Assembly (NCBI GenBank): GCA_963738025.1
Contig: CAVTWA010000004.1
Location: 372,001 to 436,000, forward strand
Direction: 5' to 3'
DNA: 64,000 nucleotides
Source: 20CM-2-55-15 sp963738025
Lineage (GTDB): Bacteria > Acidobacteriota > Terriglobia > 20CM-2-55-15
A model generated the notes under the pieces. That model was not told the DNA's origin and ran no database searches. It was given only the letters and a program-made list of their open reading frames with translations. A program made the translations under genes and the position numbers. Below are positions 15,275-24,607 of the stretch, piece after piece. Numbering within the stretch: the stretch's first letter is position 1; the number at the start of each line of letters is the position of its first letter.

Positions 15275-18073
15275 ATGACCACAGTGCCGAATCTCACTGG
15301 GAACGACAGCATCGTTGTCCGCGGCGTTCGCGTCCACAACTTGAAGAATATCGACTTCGAGATCCCTCACGGCGCCTTGACGATCGTCACCGGAGTTAGC
15401 GGATCCGGCAAGTCTTCGTTGGCTTTTGACACGATTTACGCGGAAGGACAACGCCGCTATATCGAGTCGTTGTCAGCGTATGCCCGACAATTTCTCGAGC
15501 GGATCGAGAAACCCGAAATCGACGAAGTCCATGGTATCGCACCAGCAATTGCCATCCGGCAGCGCAACACCGCCCGGACGCCGCGTTCAACGGTCGGCAC
15601 TTCTACGGAGATTTACGATTACCTGCGCTTGCTCTTTGCACGCATCGGTATAACCGTTTGCCGCAATTGCGGCTCTGTCGTGCAAAAAGACACGGTCGAT
15701 CAGATTGCCGACTCGGTAATGCAATGGCCGCTCGATACGCGATTTTATGTGCTTTACCCCCTGCCGACAGGCCAGACGCAGGAGCAGCTCGCTGCCTTAC
15801 TCACTGATTTGAAACGACGAGGTTTCAGCAGGATTTATCAGAACGGACAGACTTTTGATTACTCGCGCCCCGAGTCACTACTGGACGTAGATTTCAAAAA
15901 GCCGGCATACGTCTTAGTGGACCGTCTGAAAGTCGCGCCGGACATACGTCAACGCTTCATCGACTCGGTGGAAATCTGCTTCCGCGAGAACAACGGTGAA
16001 GTCGTTCTGGAAGTGCTCGACTGGCCGTCTGGAAACGGCTCGACTCCGCATGAAAAACAATTCCGATTCAGCGAAGCGTTCGAATGCAAGAAATGCGGAA
16101 TCCGGTACGAAGACCCGGAACCGCGGCTTTTCTCTTTCAACAATCCGTTCGGCGCATGCCCGCGCTGCCAGGGCTTTGGCAATACGATCGATCTCGATTT
16201 AGATCTGGTGATTCCAGACAAGAGCAAATCGCTCGTGGAAGGAGCCATCGAACCCTGGACGAAGCCGAGATATCGAACCTACTTCAACGATTTCCGAAAG
16301 ACCGCCCGGGGACGAGGCTTAAAACTCGACATACCGTACCGGGATCTCTCAGCTGACGACCGGGCTTACGTCATGATTGCGGTCCGCGAGTTCTTCGATT
16401 ATCTGGAAACAAAAAAATACAAATTGCACGTCCGCGTATTTCTCAGCCGCTATCGCGGTTACACGGTCTGCCCCGAATGTAAGGGCTCCCGCCTGCGGCA
16501 GGACGCGCGCGACATTTTCATCGACGGTAAAAACATCGCCGACGTGTGCCGGGCAACGATTCAGCAGGCAGCTGATTTCTTTTCCCATCTCGAGCTGACA
16601 CCGGCACAGGCGAAAATCGCCGAACGCATACTGAGCGAAATTCAATCGCGGCTGCGCTTCTTGAATGACGTGGGATTGCAATACCTGACGCTGGAACGGT
16701 TGTCCTCCACCTTGTCCGGTGGCGAGGCTCAGCGGATCCAACTGGCGACATCGCTGGGCTCGACTCTCGTTGGCGCATTATATGTTCTGGATGAGCCGTC
16801 AATCGGTCTTCATCCACGAGATGGTCAGCGTCTCATCGAAATATTGAAGCGGCTTCGCGACATCGGAAACACCGTTCTGGTCGTCGAACACGATGCCGAA
16901 ATGATGAAAGCCGCCGACCACATCCTCGACCTCGGTCCAGGCGCCGGGGAAAATGGCGGCCAGCTTGTTTATTCCGGTACGTTTGATGGAATAGAGTCGT
17001 GCACTGCGTCCCTGACGGGAAAATACCTGATTGGCGAACTGAAAGTTCCAATTCCGAAAAAACGCCGTACGCCAGGTCCGAAGATGCTCAAGCTGAGAAA
17101 TGCCGCGAAGCACAATCTCAAGGACGTCAGCATCGAGGTCCCGCTCGGCTCGATGACATGCATCACGGGTGTTTCCGGATCAGGGAAATCGACACTGGTC
17201 CACGAATGCCTGTTCGAGGCCCTTCGCGCGGCTCTTCAGAACAGCGATCCAAGTCTCGGAGTGGGTGTGGTCGAGATGGGCATGAAATGGATTTCCGATG
17301 TCGTTCTCGTTGACCAGAGCCCCATCGGACGCACCCCGCGATCGAATCCTGTCACGTACATCAAAGCCTTCGATCACATTCGCGACGTTTTCGCATCGAC
17401 ACGCGAAGCGCAGGCCCGTGGCTACAACTCCGGCAGTTTCTCGTTCAATATTCCGGGTGGCCGTTGTGAGGTCTGCCAGGGTGATGGGACCGTTACGGTC
17501 GAGATGCAATTTCTTGCAGACGTAGAACTCGTCTGTGAGGAGTGCAAGGGCACTCGCTATAAAAGCAGCGTCCTCGAGGTCCTGTATAAGGGTAAGAACA
17601 TATATCAGGTCTTGCACCTGACCGTTAGAGAAGCCCTGCTGTTCTTCGCCAATGTCCCCAAAATCACCAAGAAACTCAAAGTACTCGACGAGGTCGGCCT
17701 CGGCTATCTCCGGCTCGGACAGTCCGCCACCACTCTCTCCGGAGGCGAAGCACAGCGAATCAAGCTCGCTTCGTACCTCGCACGAGAGACCAGCGAGAAG
17801 ACGCTATTCATCTTTGATGAACCGACGACCGGTTTACACTTTGACGATATCAATAAGCTGCTTATCGCCTTCAGGCGTCTGATTGAGGCGGGTGGTTCGG
17901 TGCTGATCATCGAACATAATCTCGATGTCATCAAATCAGCAGACTGGGTGATCGATCTCGGACCTGAAGGCGGTGCCGGCGGCGGATATGTCATCGCAAC
18001 CGGTACGCCCGAACAGATTGCCGAAAATCCGGCATCCATTACGGGGCAATACCTGAAAAAAGTGTTAGCGTAG
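15275..18073 (+). CDS. uvrA: excinuclease ABC subunit A
   Basis: A complete 932-residue UvrA, the damage-sensing ATPase of nucleotide excision repair. It has two ABC modules: Walker A GVSGSGKSSLAFDTIYAEGQ near residue 43 and GVSGSGKSTLVHECL near 640, with signatures LSGGEAQRIQLATSL and LSGGEAQRIKLASYL. Zinc modules are visible (CRNCG, CKKCG...CPRCQGFG, CPECKGSRL, and CEVCQGDGTVTVEMQFL...CEECKGTRY). The ATG at 15275 matches the usual family start; a TTG at 15257 would overlap the TATAAT box. No LexA-like site was recognised upstream. Confidence 0.98.
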   Translation: MTTVPNLTGNDSIVVRGVRVHNLKNIDFEIPHGALTIVTGVSGSGKSSLAFDTIYAEGQRRYIESLSAYARQFLERIEKPEIDEVHGIAPAIAIRQRNTARTPRSTVGTSTEIYDYLRLLFARIGITVCRNCGSVVQKDTVDQIADSVMQWPLDTRFYVLYPLPTGQTQEQLAALLTDLKRRGFSRIYQNGQTFDYSRPESLLDVDFKKPAYVLVDRLKVAPDIRQRFIDSVEICFRENNGEVVLEVLDWPSGNGSTPHEKQFRFSEAFECKKCGIRYEDPEPRLFSFNNPFGACPRCQGFGNTIDLDLDLVIPDKSKSLVEGAIEPWTKPRYRTYFNDFRKTARGRGLKLDIPYRDLSADDRAYVMIAVREFFDYLETKKYKLHVRVFLSRYRGYTVCPECKGSRLRQDARDIFIDGKNIADVCRATIQQAADFFSHLELTPAQAKIAERILSEIQSRLRFLNDVGLQYLTLERLSSTLSGGEAQRIQLATSLGSTLVGALYVLDEPSIGLHPRDGQRLIEILKRLRDIGNTVLVVEHDAEMMKAADHILDLGPGAGENGGQLVYSGTFDGIESCTASLTGKYLIGELKVPIPKKRRTPGPKMLKLRNAAKHNLKDVSIEVPLGSMTCITGVSGSGKSTLVHECLFEALRAALQNSDPSLGVGVVEMGMKWISDVVLVDQSPIGRTPRSNPVTYIKAFDHIRDVFASTREAQARGYNSGSFSFNIPGGRCEVCQGDGTVTVEMQFLADVELVCEECKGTRYKSSVLEVLYKGKNIYQVLHLTVREALLFFANVPKITKKLKVLDEVGLGYLRLGQSATTLSGGEAQRIKLASYLARETSEKTLFIFDEPTTGLHFDDINKLLIAFRRLIEAGGSVLIIEHNLDVIKSADWVIDLGPEGGAGGGYVIATGTPEQIAENPASITGQYLKKVLA

Positions 18074-18091
18074 GCGAAGCAGGGTTAACAA

Positions 18092-19117
18092 ATGGCCAGG
18101 CTCATCATCCTCATCCTGATGGTCTTTCAATCCGTTCAGGACACCTACAACTCCGCGAATGCAGATTTCGACGCGGGCCGATGGACCGAAGCGGCTGCGA
18201 AGTATGAACAGGTGTTGAAGGAAGACGCCCGCAACGTCCCGTCTCGATTCAATCTCGCCGTCTGCGATACCAAACTGAACAAGTTGGAAGAAGCAATCGC
18301 CGCGTATAAAACACTGCTCGCCCAGGACCCGGCTATCTATGAGGCTCACGTCAACCTGGGGCTTCTCCTGGAGCAAACCGGCGAGCGTCCGGATGCCGGC
18401 GAACAGTTCGAGAAGGCGCTTGCACTGCGGCCGGATGATGTTCAGGCTGTCCTGAACCTGGGAATGTTTTACGTTCGAGGTAACGAACTGGAGAAGGCCT
18501 ATCCTCACCTGGTCACAGCCGCTCAAAAAGGCGTCGCTACGAGCGAACTTTTCGCCGCGTTGAGTGAAGTGGAACACCTTCGGAAAGACGAAGCGAAATC
18601 CCGCGAATATCTTCAAAAAGCGCTTGCGCTGGAACCGGGCAACTCCAGCTTTCACAGCCAATTAGCCGTCTCTTACTTTGATGCCAGAGATTATGTAAAA
18701 GCAATTCCCGAGTTGGAGCAGGTCGTCAAAGCTGATCCGGCCAATGCGGACTATCTGTACATGCTCGGAAAAGCTTACGAGGCGACGAAAGTGTACCCGC
18801 AGGCGGTAGCGCTCCTCCAACAAACGATTCGGATCAAACCCGATTCTGTGGAAGCGTATGCGACGCTGGGTGCCATTTATTACGCCCTCGAAGACTGGGT
18901 GCGGGCAACCCAGGCACTCACCCGTGTCATCGAAATTCGCCCACGGGAACCCGTTGGACACTTTGTCCTTGCTACGTGTCTGGATAAATTAGGAAACGCA
19001 AAGGAAGCTGTCGTGCAATATAATGAATTCCTACGACTCGACGACGGCTCGAACGATTCGAGGTCTTTCCAGGCACGAGAGCGAGCGAAAACGCTTGAGC
19101 GCCGTTTAAAGAGGTGA
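18092..19117 (+). CDS. TPR-repeat protein, probably exported
   Basis: 341 residues: a short hydrophobic N-terminus (MARLIILILMVF) followed by eight to nine tetratricopeptide repeats over nearly the full length. Typical are NLAVCDTKLNKLEEAIAAYK, NLGLLLEQTGERPDAGEQFE and LATCLDKLGNAKEAVVQYNE. Such repeats form a scaffold for protein binding. It begins 18 bp after uvrA and is followed closely by a lipoprotein, a secreted protein and a metalloprotease-like gene, all in one direction. A shared envelope role for the four is possible but is not shown by the sequence. Confidence 0.85.
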   Translation: MARLIILILMVFQSVQDTYNSANADFDAGRWTEAAAKYEQVLKEDARNVPSRFNLAVCDTKLNKLEEAIAAYKTLLAQDPAIYEAHVNLGLLLEQTGERPDAGEQFEKALALRPDDVQAVLNLGMFYVRGNELEKAYPHLVTAAQKGVATSELFAALSEVEHLRKDEAKSREYLQKALALEPGNSSFHSQLAVSYFDARDYVKAIPELEQVVKADPANADYLYMLGKAYEATKVYPQAVALLQQTIRIKPDSVEAYATLGAIYYALEDWVRATQALTRVIEIRPREPVGHFVLATCLDKLGNAKEAVVQYNEFLRLDDGSNDSRSFQARERAKTLERRLKR

Positions 19118-19132
19118 GCCGGGCAAAACCCC

Positions 19133-19639
19133 ATGCGCATTCACTTGCTGTTTATTCTGCTCGTTGTGGTTTTGAGCTCCTGTGCTGTTCGAACGGCCTC
19201 TCTCCAAGGGCAAGTGGATAAACGCCTGGAGCGGCTCGATAAAGAAAGAGCAAGGCTCAAGGCAGAAATCGATCCTGTCGATCGCACAAAAAGCGATATC
19301 GCCATATCCGAGATTCTTCTCAGCCTCGCCAGTGACGCGGTTCGCTCGGGCGAGCCGGAAGTTCTGGAGAAACGTCTCACGGAATACGTCGACACCATCC
19401 AGGACGCGCACCAGGCAATGATGAAAACCGGACGCGATGCGCACAAAAAGCCGAAGGGATTCAAGGATCTGGAAATCGCTCTGCGGCGGCAGATCCGCAT
19501 GCTCGACGACATCGGCAGAGGCTTGACGTTTGATCAGCGCACGCCGGTCGATAAAGCCAAACAAGAAGCCTCCGACATCCGGGACGATCTGCTGAAGGCT
19601 CTTTTCGGAGAACAAAATGCGCCATCACGCAAAAGTTAG
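19133..19639 (+). CDS. putative lipoprotein of unknown function
   Basis: 168 residues with a type II signal peptide: MRIHLLFILLVVVLSSCAV, where LSSC is the lipobox and the Cys would be lipidated. The mature part is highly charged and helical (VDKRLERLDKERARLKAEID), so a coiled coil is likely. No family is recognised. Its end overlaps the next gene by 23 bp, which suggests translational coupling. Confidence 0.75.
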   Translation: MRIHLLFILLVVVLSSCAVRTASLQGQVDKRLERLDKERARLKAEIDPVDRTKSDIAISEILLSLASDAVRSGEPEVLEKRLTEYVDTIQDAHQAMMKTGRDAHKKPKGFKDLEIALRRQIRMLDDIGRGLTFDQRTPVDKAKQEASDIRDDLLKALFGEQNAPSRKS

Positions 19640-20222
19640 TCTGCTTCTCATTATCTCCTTTGCGGCTGTCGTCTCAGCCGCTCCCAAAAAGGAATACTTC
19701 ACCGAAGATGAATTGGATCTGATCCGCGACGCACAAGAGCTCAATATGCGGGTGCCGACCTATCTCAAACTCGCCGAGCGCCGGTTGATCTTTTTGGGAA
19801 TTATGGAAAGGAGCCAGCAGCAGATCGAAAAGGAGCGCAAGGAGAAGGAAAAGCGCGTGAAGGAGCAGAAAAAAGGCGGCCTCGACAGCCGCGCTAATGC
19901 GGACAAAGCTCCCCTGGACGACACCTCGTATCTTGAAGACTTCACTCCCGCCGAATTGCTCCGCGGATACATTCAGGCGCTCGATGAAATCATGACGAAC
20001 ATCGATGATGCCTATGGCCGCAAGCTGGACGTACGCGATTCCGTTGAAGATCTGGCGAAATTCACCCGCGATACGATTCCACTGCTCGAGAAATTCAAGC
20101 CTAAGAGTCAGGGGGAACGTTCTGCCCTGCAGGATGCCATAGACAAGGCCAACGAAGCATCCGGCGAGGCCAGAGAGGCACTGAAGGTCGTTCCCAAAAC
20201 CGAGAAAAAACGCGCGCAGTGA
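19617..20222 (+). CDS. secreted helical protein of unknown function
   Basis: 201 residues with a signal peptide ending near AVVSAAPKK. The rest is helical and strongly charged, with a Lys/Glu-rich coiled stretch (residues 65-85: IEKERKEKEKRVKEQKK) and two helical blocks later (DDAYGRKLDVRDSVEDLAKF). No enzyme motif is seen. It overlaps the lipoprotein gene before it and shares a GTGA overlap with the gene after it, so the three are translated as a block. Confidence 0.72.
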   Translation: MRHHAKVSLLLIISFAAVVSAAPKKEYFTEDELDLIRDAQELNMRVPTYLKLAERRLIFLGIMERSQQQIEKERKEKEKRVKEQKKGGLDSRANADKAPLDDTSYLEDFTPAELLRGYIQALDEIMTNIDDAYGRKLDVRDSVEDLAKFTRDTIPLLEKFKPKSQGERSALQDAIDKANEASGEAREALKVVPKTEKKRAQ

Positions 20223-20935
20223 AATTTGTCGGATCGCTCCCGCTCTTTCCGGACCTTGATGAAATCTTCGCGGCTGCTCACCGCGAAATTCGCCCTCGAA
20301 CACCGCTTCCGGAAATCACTATCGAGTTCTTTCCCTTCGCAGGTCTGAATCACACTGCACGGCTGCATGAAAATCAATTGAGAGTGCGCGTTAGCGACAT
20401 TTTCACTGACGCTCCGCCCCATGTCTACCATTCGCTCGCATTGATTCTTCTAGCCAAGCTTTACGGCAAGAAGATCGACAAATCACATCATCACACGTAC
20501 AGAACGTTCATCCTCCAGGCCGATATTCAGGAACGGACGAAAGCCACCCGGAATGACCGGTGCAGACAAACCAGGGTTCGCGGTTCTCAGGGACGGCACA
20601 TCGACCTGGATGAGATCTTTGAACGCCTGAATGGCTATTATTTCGGCGGCTCAATCCCGAAACCACGCCTCTCGTGGTCCGCAAGAAAATCCCGCTACGT
20701 GCTCGGTCGCTTCGATGCAACCCATAATACAATCTTTATCAGTCGCGTCTTCGACTCACCCGGCGCGCCACCCTATGTCTGCGAATACGTGATGTACCAT
20801 GAAATGCTGCACGTGAAGCATCGCTGCCGGATTCATCAAGCGCGCATCGTCGTTCACACGCCCGAGTTCCGGCTCGAAGAAAAACGCTTCGAGCAATATC
20901 GGGAAGCCAAACTCTGGCTGAAACAACAGCTTTAA
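20219..20935 (+). CDS. SprT-like zinc metalloprotease family protein
   Basis: 238 residues from a GTG that overlaps the previous TGA. The C-terminal half has an HExxH zinc-binding motif in YVMYHEMLHVKHRC, with a likely third ligand in the following VVHTPEF block, as in SprT/DUF45 proteins (the usual order is HExxH then H). The segment FERLNGYYFGGSIPKPRLSWS is also typical of this group. The N-terminal half is not recognised. There is no signal peptide, so it acts in the cytoplasm. Some family members degrade DNA-protein crosslinks; nearby uvrA makes this tempting but unproven. Confidence 0.8.
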   Translation: MKFVGSLPLFPDLDEIFAAAHREIRPRTPLPEITIEFFPFAGLNHTARLHENQLRVRVSDIFTDAPPHVYHSLALILLAKLYGKKIDKSHHHTYRTFILQADIQERTKATRNDRCRQTRVRGSQGRHIDLDEIFERLNGYYFGGSIPKPRLSWSARKSRYVLGRFDATHNTIFISRVFDSPGAPPYVCEYVMYHEMLHVKHRCRIHQARIVVHTPEFRLEEKRFEQYREAKLWLKQQL

Positions 20936-20936
20936 A

Positions 20937-20958
20937 ATTCGTTTAATTCGTGGCTCAT
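20937..20958. repeat. 33-bp dispersed repeat, partial copy 1
   Basis: ATTCGTTTAATTCGTGGCTC lies one base after the SprT-like stop codon. It is a shortened copy of the repeat family described at 28427-28493. Confidence 0.7.
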
Positions 20959-20977
20959 TTTCCGGTGGCATATGCGT

Positions 20978-21010
20978 TCCACAGCAAGCTGTGGATAAGT
21001 CTGTGGAAAA
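20978..21010. promoter_or_regulatory. DnaA-box-like cluster
   Basis: An exact DnaA box on the minus strand (TGTGGATAA, 20990-20998) is followed by TGTGGAAAA (21002-21010) and preceded by the inverted half TTCCACAG (20978-20985). DnaA boxes of this kind occur at origins and at DnaA-titrating or regulated sites. No dnaA, dnaN or gid gene is in the window, so an origin is not proposed. Confidence 0.4.
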
Positions 21011-21024
21011 AGCCTGTCGTGGAC

Positions 21025-21055
21025 CTATAAGCCCTCACAAATTGAGGCCTTATAG
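21025..21055. terminator. hairpin between convergent genes
   Basis: CTATAAGCCCTCA (21025-21037) pairs with TGAGGCCTTATAG (21043-21055), with one mismatch and a 5-base loop. It lies between the rightward SprT-like gene and the leftward TPR/SLH gene, so it is a likely terminator for both. Confidence 0.5.
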
Positions 21056-21074
21056 CACTTTGCACCGTTTTCGG

Positions 21075-22283
21075 TCAGTGCGGACCCTGTTGAAAAAGTC
21101 GCAGCAGCCGCTCTGCAGCATTGACGGCCTCCTTACCGGAGACATCGCCGCTGATGCTGAAACTGCCTGAGTTTGCGAGAGCCATGACGCCGGAACTCAG
21201 GACCATCTGGACTTCCGTATAGGTGGCGCTTGATGGATCCAGATCCGGCGCGGCAATCGGTGGGGCAGCAGTCTTAGATAAGCCCAGGACGCGCATCAGA
21301 CGGGCCAGGGTCAGGGCAAACTCTCCACGGCTGACCCGAGTCAAAGGCTCGAACGTATGATTCGGCAATGGCGCCATTAACCCGATGCCGGCGACAATTT
21401 GAATCTCCGGCCGTGCCCATGAGCTTTGGATGTCGGTGAGAATTTGCGAAACCTGCCGCATTTCCGCCACTTGAGGAAAGTAACGGACCAGCAGCACTGC
21501 CAGTTGCTCGCGCGTCAGCGACTGGGTTGACCGGATTTCGTGGAAACGGGCCATGTCACCGCCCCACCGTCCCAGATCGTCGAGCGTGTCAGCGTCCGGC
21601 AAGGTAATCCCCGTTGCGCTGCCTCCACTATTGGGCATTAAACTCTGAGCTGCCTTCCGTTCGGCGGCTGCTTCGTCGCTTTTGTTTTCCCGGGTAAGCA
21701 AATCCGCTAATCGCTCGTGTAGCGATGGTTCGTTCGGAAGGACCGTCAGCGCCTGCCGGTAGGACTGCTCGGCATCTACGAGGCGGTTCTCGGCCTCTGC
21801 ACGGGCCCCGGAACGAAGAGTCGCGTCCGTCGCAAGTAAAAGCGCCTTCTGCCGCTTGGTTTCAATCTCCGGGCGTCTCGTGTCAACCGATAACAGTCTG
21901 CCGTAAAGACCCGCGGCGCGGGCATAGTCCTGTTGCAGGTAAGCGATTTCGGCAAGATAGTAAATGGAAATACCATTCTTCGGATCGAGCGTTAACACCT
22001 GGTTGAATCTCTGTACCGCGGCGGAATAGTCGCCGTTGTAGAGATTCAGATAGCCTTGCAGAATCACTGCCGGGACAAATGTCTTCTGCTTGTACGCAAA
22101 GCTGTCAAGATCGCGCCGGAGTTTCGCGTCTTCCCGTCCCGCCACGAAGCGTAACCACAGTTTGTCGTAATCTTTTGCGATCTTCGGTGGAGCCTTTGAA
22201 ATGTTCGCAGGATTCTCCATCGCTGTCCGGGGCGGGAGCAACAACAAGGATTGCAGAAGGAACACGAGCACCAGCATATTCAT
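21075..22283 (-). CDS. TPR protein with C-terminal SLH-like domain
   Basis: 402 residues with a signal peptide (MNMLVLVFLLQSLLLLPPRT). Residues 60-220 hold tetratricopeptide repeats (GYLNLYNGDYSAAVQRFNQ, YYLAEIAYLQQDYARAAGLY, SYRQALTVLPNEPSLHERLA). The C-terminal 130 residues resemble S-layer-homology segments (VAGIGLMAPLPNHTFEPLTR, SRGEFALTLARLMRVL), which anchor proteins to cell-wall polymers. Its start overlaps the hflX stop by 4 bp. A role in the envelope is likely; the ligand is unknown. Confidence 0.78.
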   Translation of the reverse strand: MNMLVLVFLLQSLLLLPPRTAMENPANISKAPPKIAKDYDKLWLRFVAGREDAKLRRDLDSFAYKQKTFVPAVILQGYLNLYNGDYSAAVQRFNQVLTLDPKNGISIYYLAEIAYLQQDYARAAGLYGRLLSVDTRRPEIETKRQKALLLATDATLRSGARAEAENRLVDAEQSYRQALTVLPNEPSLHERLADLLTRENKSDEAAAERKAAQSLMPNSGGSATGITLPDADTLDDLGRWGGDMARFHEIRSTQSLTREQLAVLLVRYFPQVAEMRQVSQILTDIQSSWARPEIQIVAGIGLMAPLPNHTFEPLTRVSRGEFALTLARLMRVLGLSKTAAPPIAAPDLDPSSATYTEVQMVLSSGVMALANSGSFSISGDVSGKEAVNAAERLLRLFQQGPH

Positions 22284-23308
22284 ACGCGGACTGGGCCTAC
22301 CTGCTGAACGATCTTACTGACAAGTTCGTTCAATCCGTCCCCCATCGTGGCCGACACCAGCACACCATCATCCGGCGCAACGGAGTCCAACATATCAGCC
22401 TTGTTGTAGACCGTCATTGTCGGATGATCACCAGCTCCAATATCCCTCAAGACATCCAGAACCACCTGCCGCTTCTCTTCCCGGTCCGGATCAGAAACGT
22501 CGATGACATGCAGGATCAAATCCGCTTCCACAACCTCTTCCAGAGTGGCGCGGAACGCCGACACCAGCTGATGGGGAAGATTCCGGATGAACCCGACAGT
22601 GTCGGAAATCAGGATCGGGAAGTTCTTCCCGACCTGAATGCGCCGGATGAGCGTATCGAGCGTTGAGAAGAGCCGCCGTGAAACGAGAGTATCCTCTTTA
22701 GATAACGCACCGAAAAGAGTCGACTTGCCGGCATTCGTATATCCGACCAGCGACACCAGAGGCAACTGTTCCCGCCGGCGGCGTTCGCGGTGAAGCTGGC
22801 GGTGTTTGCGAATCTGTTCGATATCGCGCTTTAAGGCAGCGATCCGATGACGAATCTGGCGGCGGTCCATCTCGAGTTTTGTTTCACCGGGACCGCGCGT
22901 GCCGATACCGCCGCCAAGCCGTGAAAGGTACTCTCTGAAGCCGGTCAGGCGCGTGAGGCGGTATTCCAGTTGCGCCAGTTCCACCTGCAACTTACCTTCT
23001 TTAGTCCGCGCACGGCGGGCAAAGATGTCGAGGATGAGACCTGTCCGATCGACAACTTTAGTTTCAAGCGCTTCCTCGAGATTTTTAGCCTGGCTGGGCG
23101 ATAGTTCCTGATCGAAGATGACGACGTCAACACCTTCAATCAGAACTTCTTCGCGTAATTCTGCAACTTTGCCTTTGCCGATATAGGTAGCAGGATCCGG
23201 ACGATCGCGGCGCTGGATCACCTCGTCGATGACGCGTGCGCCGGCGGAAACCGCCAACTCACGCAGTTCATCGAGAGCGTGACTACCAACGAGAATCGCG
23301 TTTTCCAT
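22280..23308 (-). CDS. hflX: ribosome-splitting GTPase HflX
   Basis: 342 residues with the HflX N-terminal domain (YIGKGKVAELREEV, VIFDQELSPSQAKNLEE, VVDRTGLILDIFARRARTKE) and the glycine-rich RLGGGIGTRGPGETKLE helix pair. The G domain follows: GYTNAGKSTLFGAL (G1), DTVGFIRNLPHQLV (G3), YNKADMLD (G4). HflX splits stalled or hibernating 70S ribosomes under stress. Its first codon shares a base with the hfq stop, in the order miaA-hfq-hflX also found in proteobacteria. Confidence 0.96.
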   Translation of the reverse strand: MENAILVGSHALDELRELAVSAGARVIDEVIQRRDRPDPATYIGKGKVAELREEVLIEGVDVVIFDQELSPSQAKNLEEALETKVVDRTGLILDIFARRARTKEGKLQVELAQLEYRLTRLTGFREYLSRLGGGIGTRGPGETKLEMDRRQIRHRIAALKRDIEQIRKHRQLHRERRRREQLPLVSLVGYTNAGKSTLFGALSKEDTLVSRRLFSTLDTLIRRIQVGKNFPILISDTVGFIRNLPHQLVSAFRATLEEVVEADLILHVIDVSDPDREEKRQVVLDVLRDIGAGDHPTMTVYNKADMLDSVAPDDGVLVSATMGDGLNELVSKIVQQVGPVRV

Positions 23309-23583
23309 TATTTCTCAGTCGTCGTGGCGGCCGACTGAGGTATAGGTGGCGGCGGCGGCGGAGCCGATGCCATCTTGGCCGTAGTGACCGTCGAAATCGC
23401 ATGCTTAAAGATCAATTGTTCCTGGTTGTTGGCTTCAAGGATCACGGAGTATTTGTCGAAACCTTTGATCTTTCCTATCAATTTTACACCGCTGATCAGA
23501 AAAATTGTGACTGGAGCTTTTTCACGTCGAACGGTGTTGAGGTAAACGTCCTGAATATTCTGGGAAGGTGTCTTGTTTTCCAT
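23308..23583 (-). CDS. hfq: RNA chaperone Hfq
   Basis: 91 residues. The Sm1 motif region (VTIFLISGVKLIGKIKGFDK, YSVIL) and Sm2 (LIFKHAISTV) are both present, including the KHAIST signature that lines the uridine-binding proximal face. The C-terminal tail is a Pro-run (APPPPPPIPQ) instead of the acidic tail of enteric Hfq. Hfq hexamers pair small RNAs with mRNAs. It sits 10 bp downstream of miaA. Confidence 0.97.
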   Translation of the reverse strand: MENKTPSQNIQDVYLNTVRREKAPVTIFLISGVKLIGKIKGFDKYSVILEANNQEQLIFKHAISTVTTAKMASAPPPPPPIPQSAATTTEK

Positions 23584-23593
23584 AAGGAACTCC

Positions 23594-24526
23594 CTAAAAA
23601 TTTACGAGCTTAGCAAGAAACTGATAGACCTTCTCTTTTATCTCATCGCTATCTCCGGGTCCATCAAACCAGCGAACGTCCGACTGCTTGCGAAACCAGG
23701 TCATTTGACGTTTGGCATAGTGTCTTGTATCACGCTGGATTATACGAATCGTCTCCTCCCGTGGGATACAGGAATCGATATCAGAAATGACGTGGCGGTA
23801 CCCGATAGCCTCAAAAGGCTTTACACTCGGCGGAATTCCGTTTGCCAGAAGCGTCCGGACTTCCTGTTCCAAACCGTTCTCAAACATGCGCACGACGCGG
23901 TCTTCAATGCGCCGATAAAGTTCCTCGCGCGCAGGATTCAGTCCTACGAAATGTATCTGAAAGCCAATGAGCGGCCGGCGCGGTTTCTCGGCCAGATGTT
24001 GTGAAAGAGATTTTCCTGTTTCGAGCCGGACTTCCAGTGCTCGCACCAGCTTAGGCTTGTCACGCTGTGCGATGCGGGACGCTGTGGCAGGATCGAGCCG
24101 GTTCAAAAGCCGATGCAAATAGGGCCGGCCCTTTTGTTCAGCCAGTGCCTCCAGACGATTCCTCCAAAAAGTCGAGCGCGCCGGCCCTTCAAATAAACCT
24201 TCGACCAAAGCCCGCAAGTACAGCCCCGTCCCCCCAACCAGAATCGGGACCTTCCGCCGGATCCTCAGTTCGTCGAGAACTCGCCGTGCCTCCTTCTCAT
24301 AATCTCCCGCGGTGAAGACGTCCTCGAGCTCGCGGATATCGATCATGTGGTGCGGCACGCGCTGCTGCTCCTCAACCGTTGGCTTGGCTGTACCAATGTT
24401 GAGGTGGCGAAATATTTGTACGGAATCGTAATTGACGATCTCCCCCGAGAAATGCTCGGCGAGAAAAATCGCCAGGTCCGATTTGCCACTGGCGGTGGGA
24501 CCAACTATTGCGATGACCGGGTGCAT
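23594..24526 (-). CDS. miaA: tRNA dimethylallyltransferase
   Basis: 310 residues. P-loop GPTASGKSDLAIFLAE, then the DSVQIFRHLNIGTAKPT substrate segment and VPHHMIDIRE, LVGGTGLYLRALVEGL, followed by the GIPPSVKPFEAIGYRHV and RDTRHYAKRQMTWFRK blocks. The enzyme puts a dimethylallyl group on A37 of tRNAs reading UNN codons. It heads the miaA-hfq-hflX group and is separated from the SpoIID-like gene by 144 bp holding a palindromic repeat. Confidence 0.97.
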   Translation of the reverse strand: MHPVIAIVGPTASGKSDLAIFLAEHFSGEIVNYDSVQIFRHLNIGTAKPTVEEQQRVPHHMIDIRELEDVFTAGDYEKEARRVLDELRIRRKVPILVGGTGLYLRALVEGLFEGPARSTFWRNRLEALAEQKGRPYLHRLLNRLDPATASRIAQRDKPKLVRALEVRLETGKSLSQHLAEKPRRPLIGFQIHFVGLNPAREELYRRIEDRVVRMFENGLEQEVRTLLANGIPPSVKPFEAIGYRHVISDIDSCIPREETIRIIQRDTRHYAKRQMTWFRKQSDVRWFDGPGDSDEIKEKVYQFLAKLVNF

Positions 24527-24607
24527 GGTGAATGGAGGGTGGTTGGATCGAGAATATTTAGTTCTGAATTTGTGAATAGTGCATTTGTGATTTCGACTGA
24601 GTTCTGC

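Noticed and set aside
20978..21010. Chromosomal origin of replication
   Set aside because: Only one exact DnaA box, no AT-rich unwinding region and no dnaA/dnaN/gid genes in the window.
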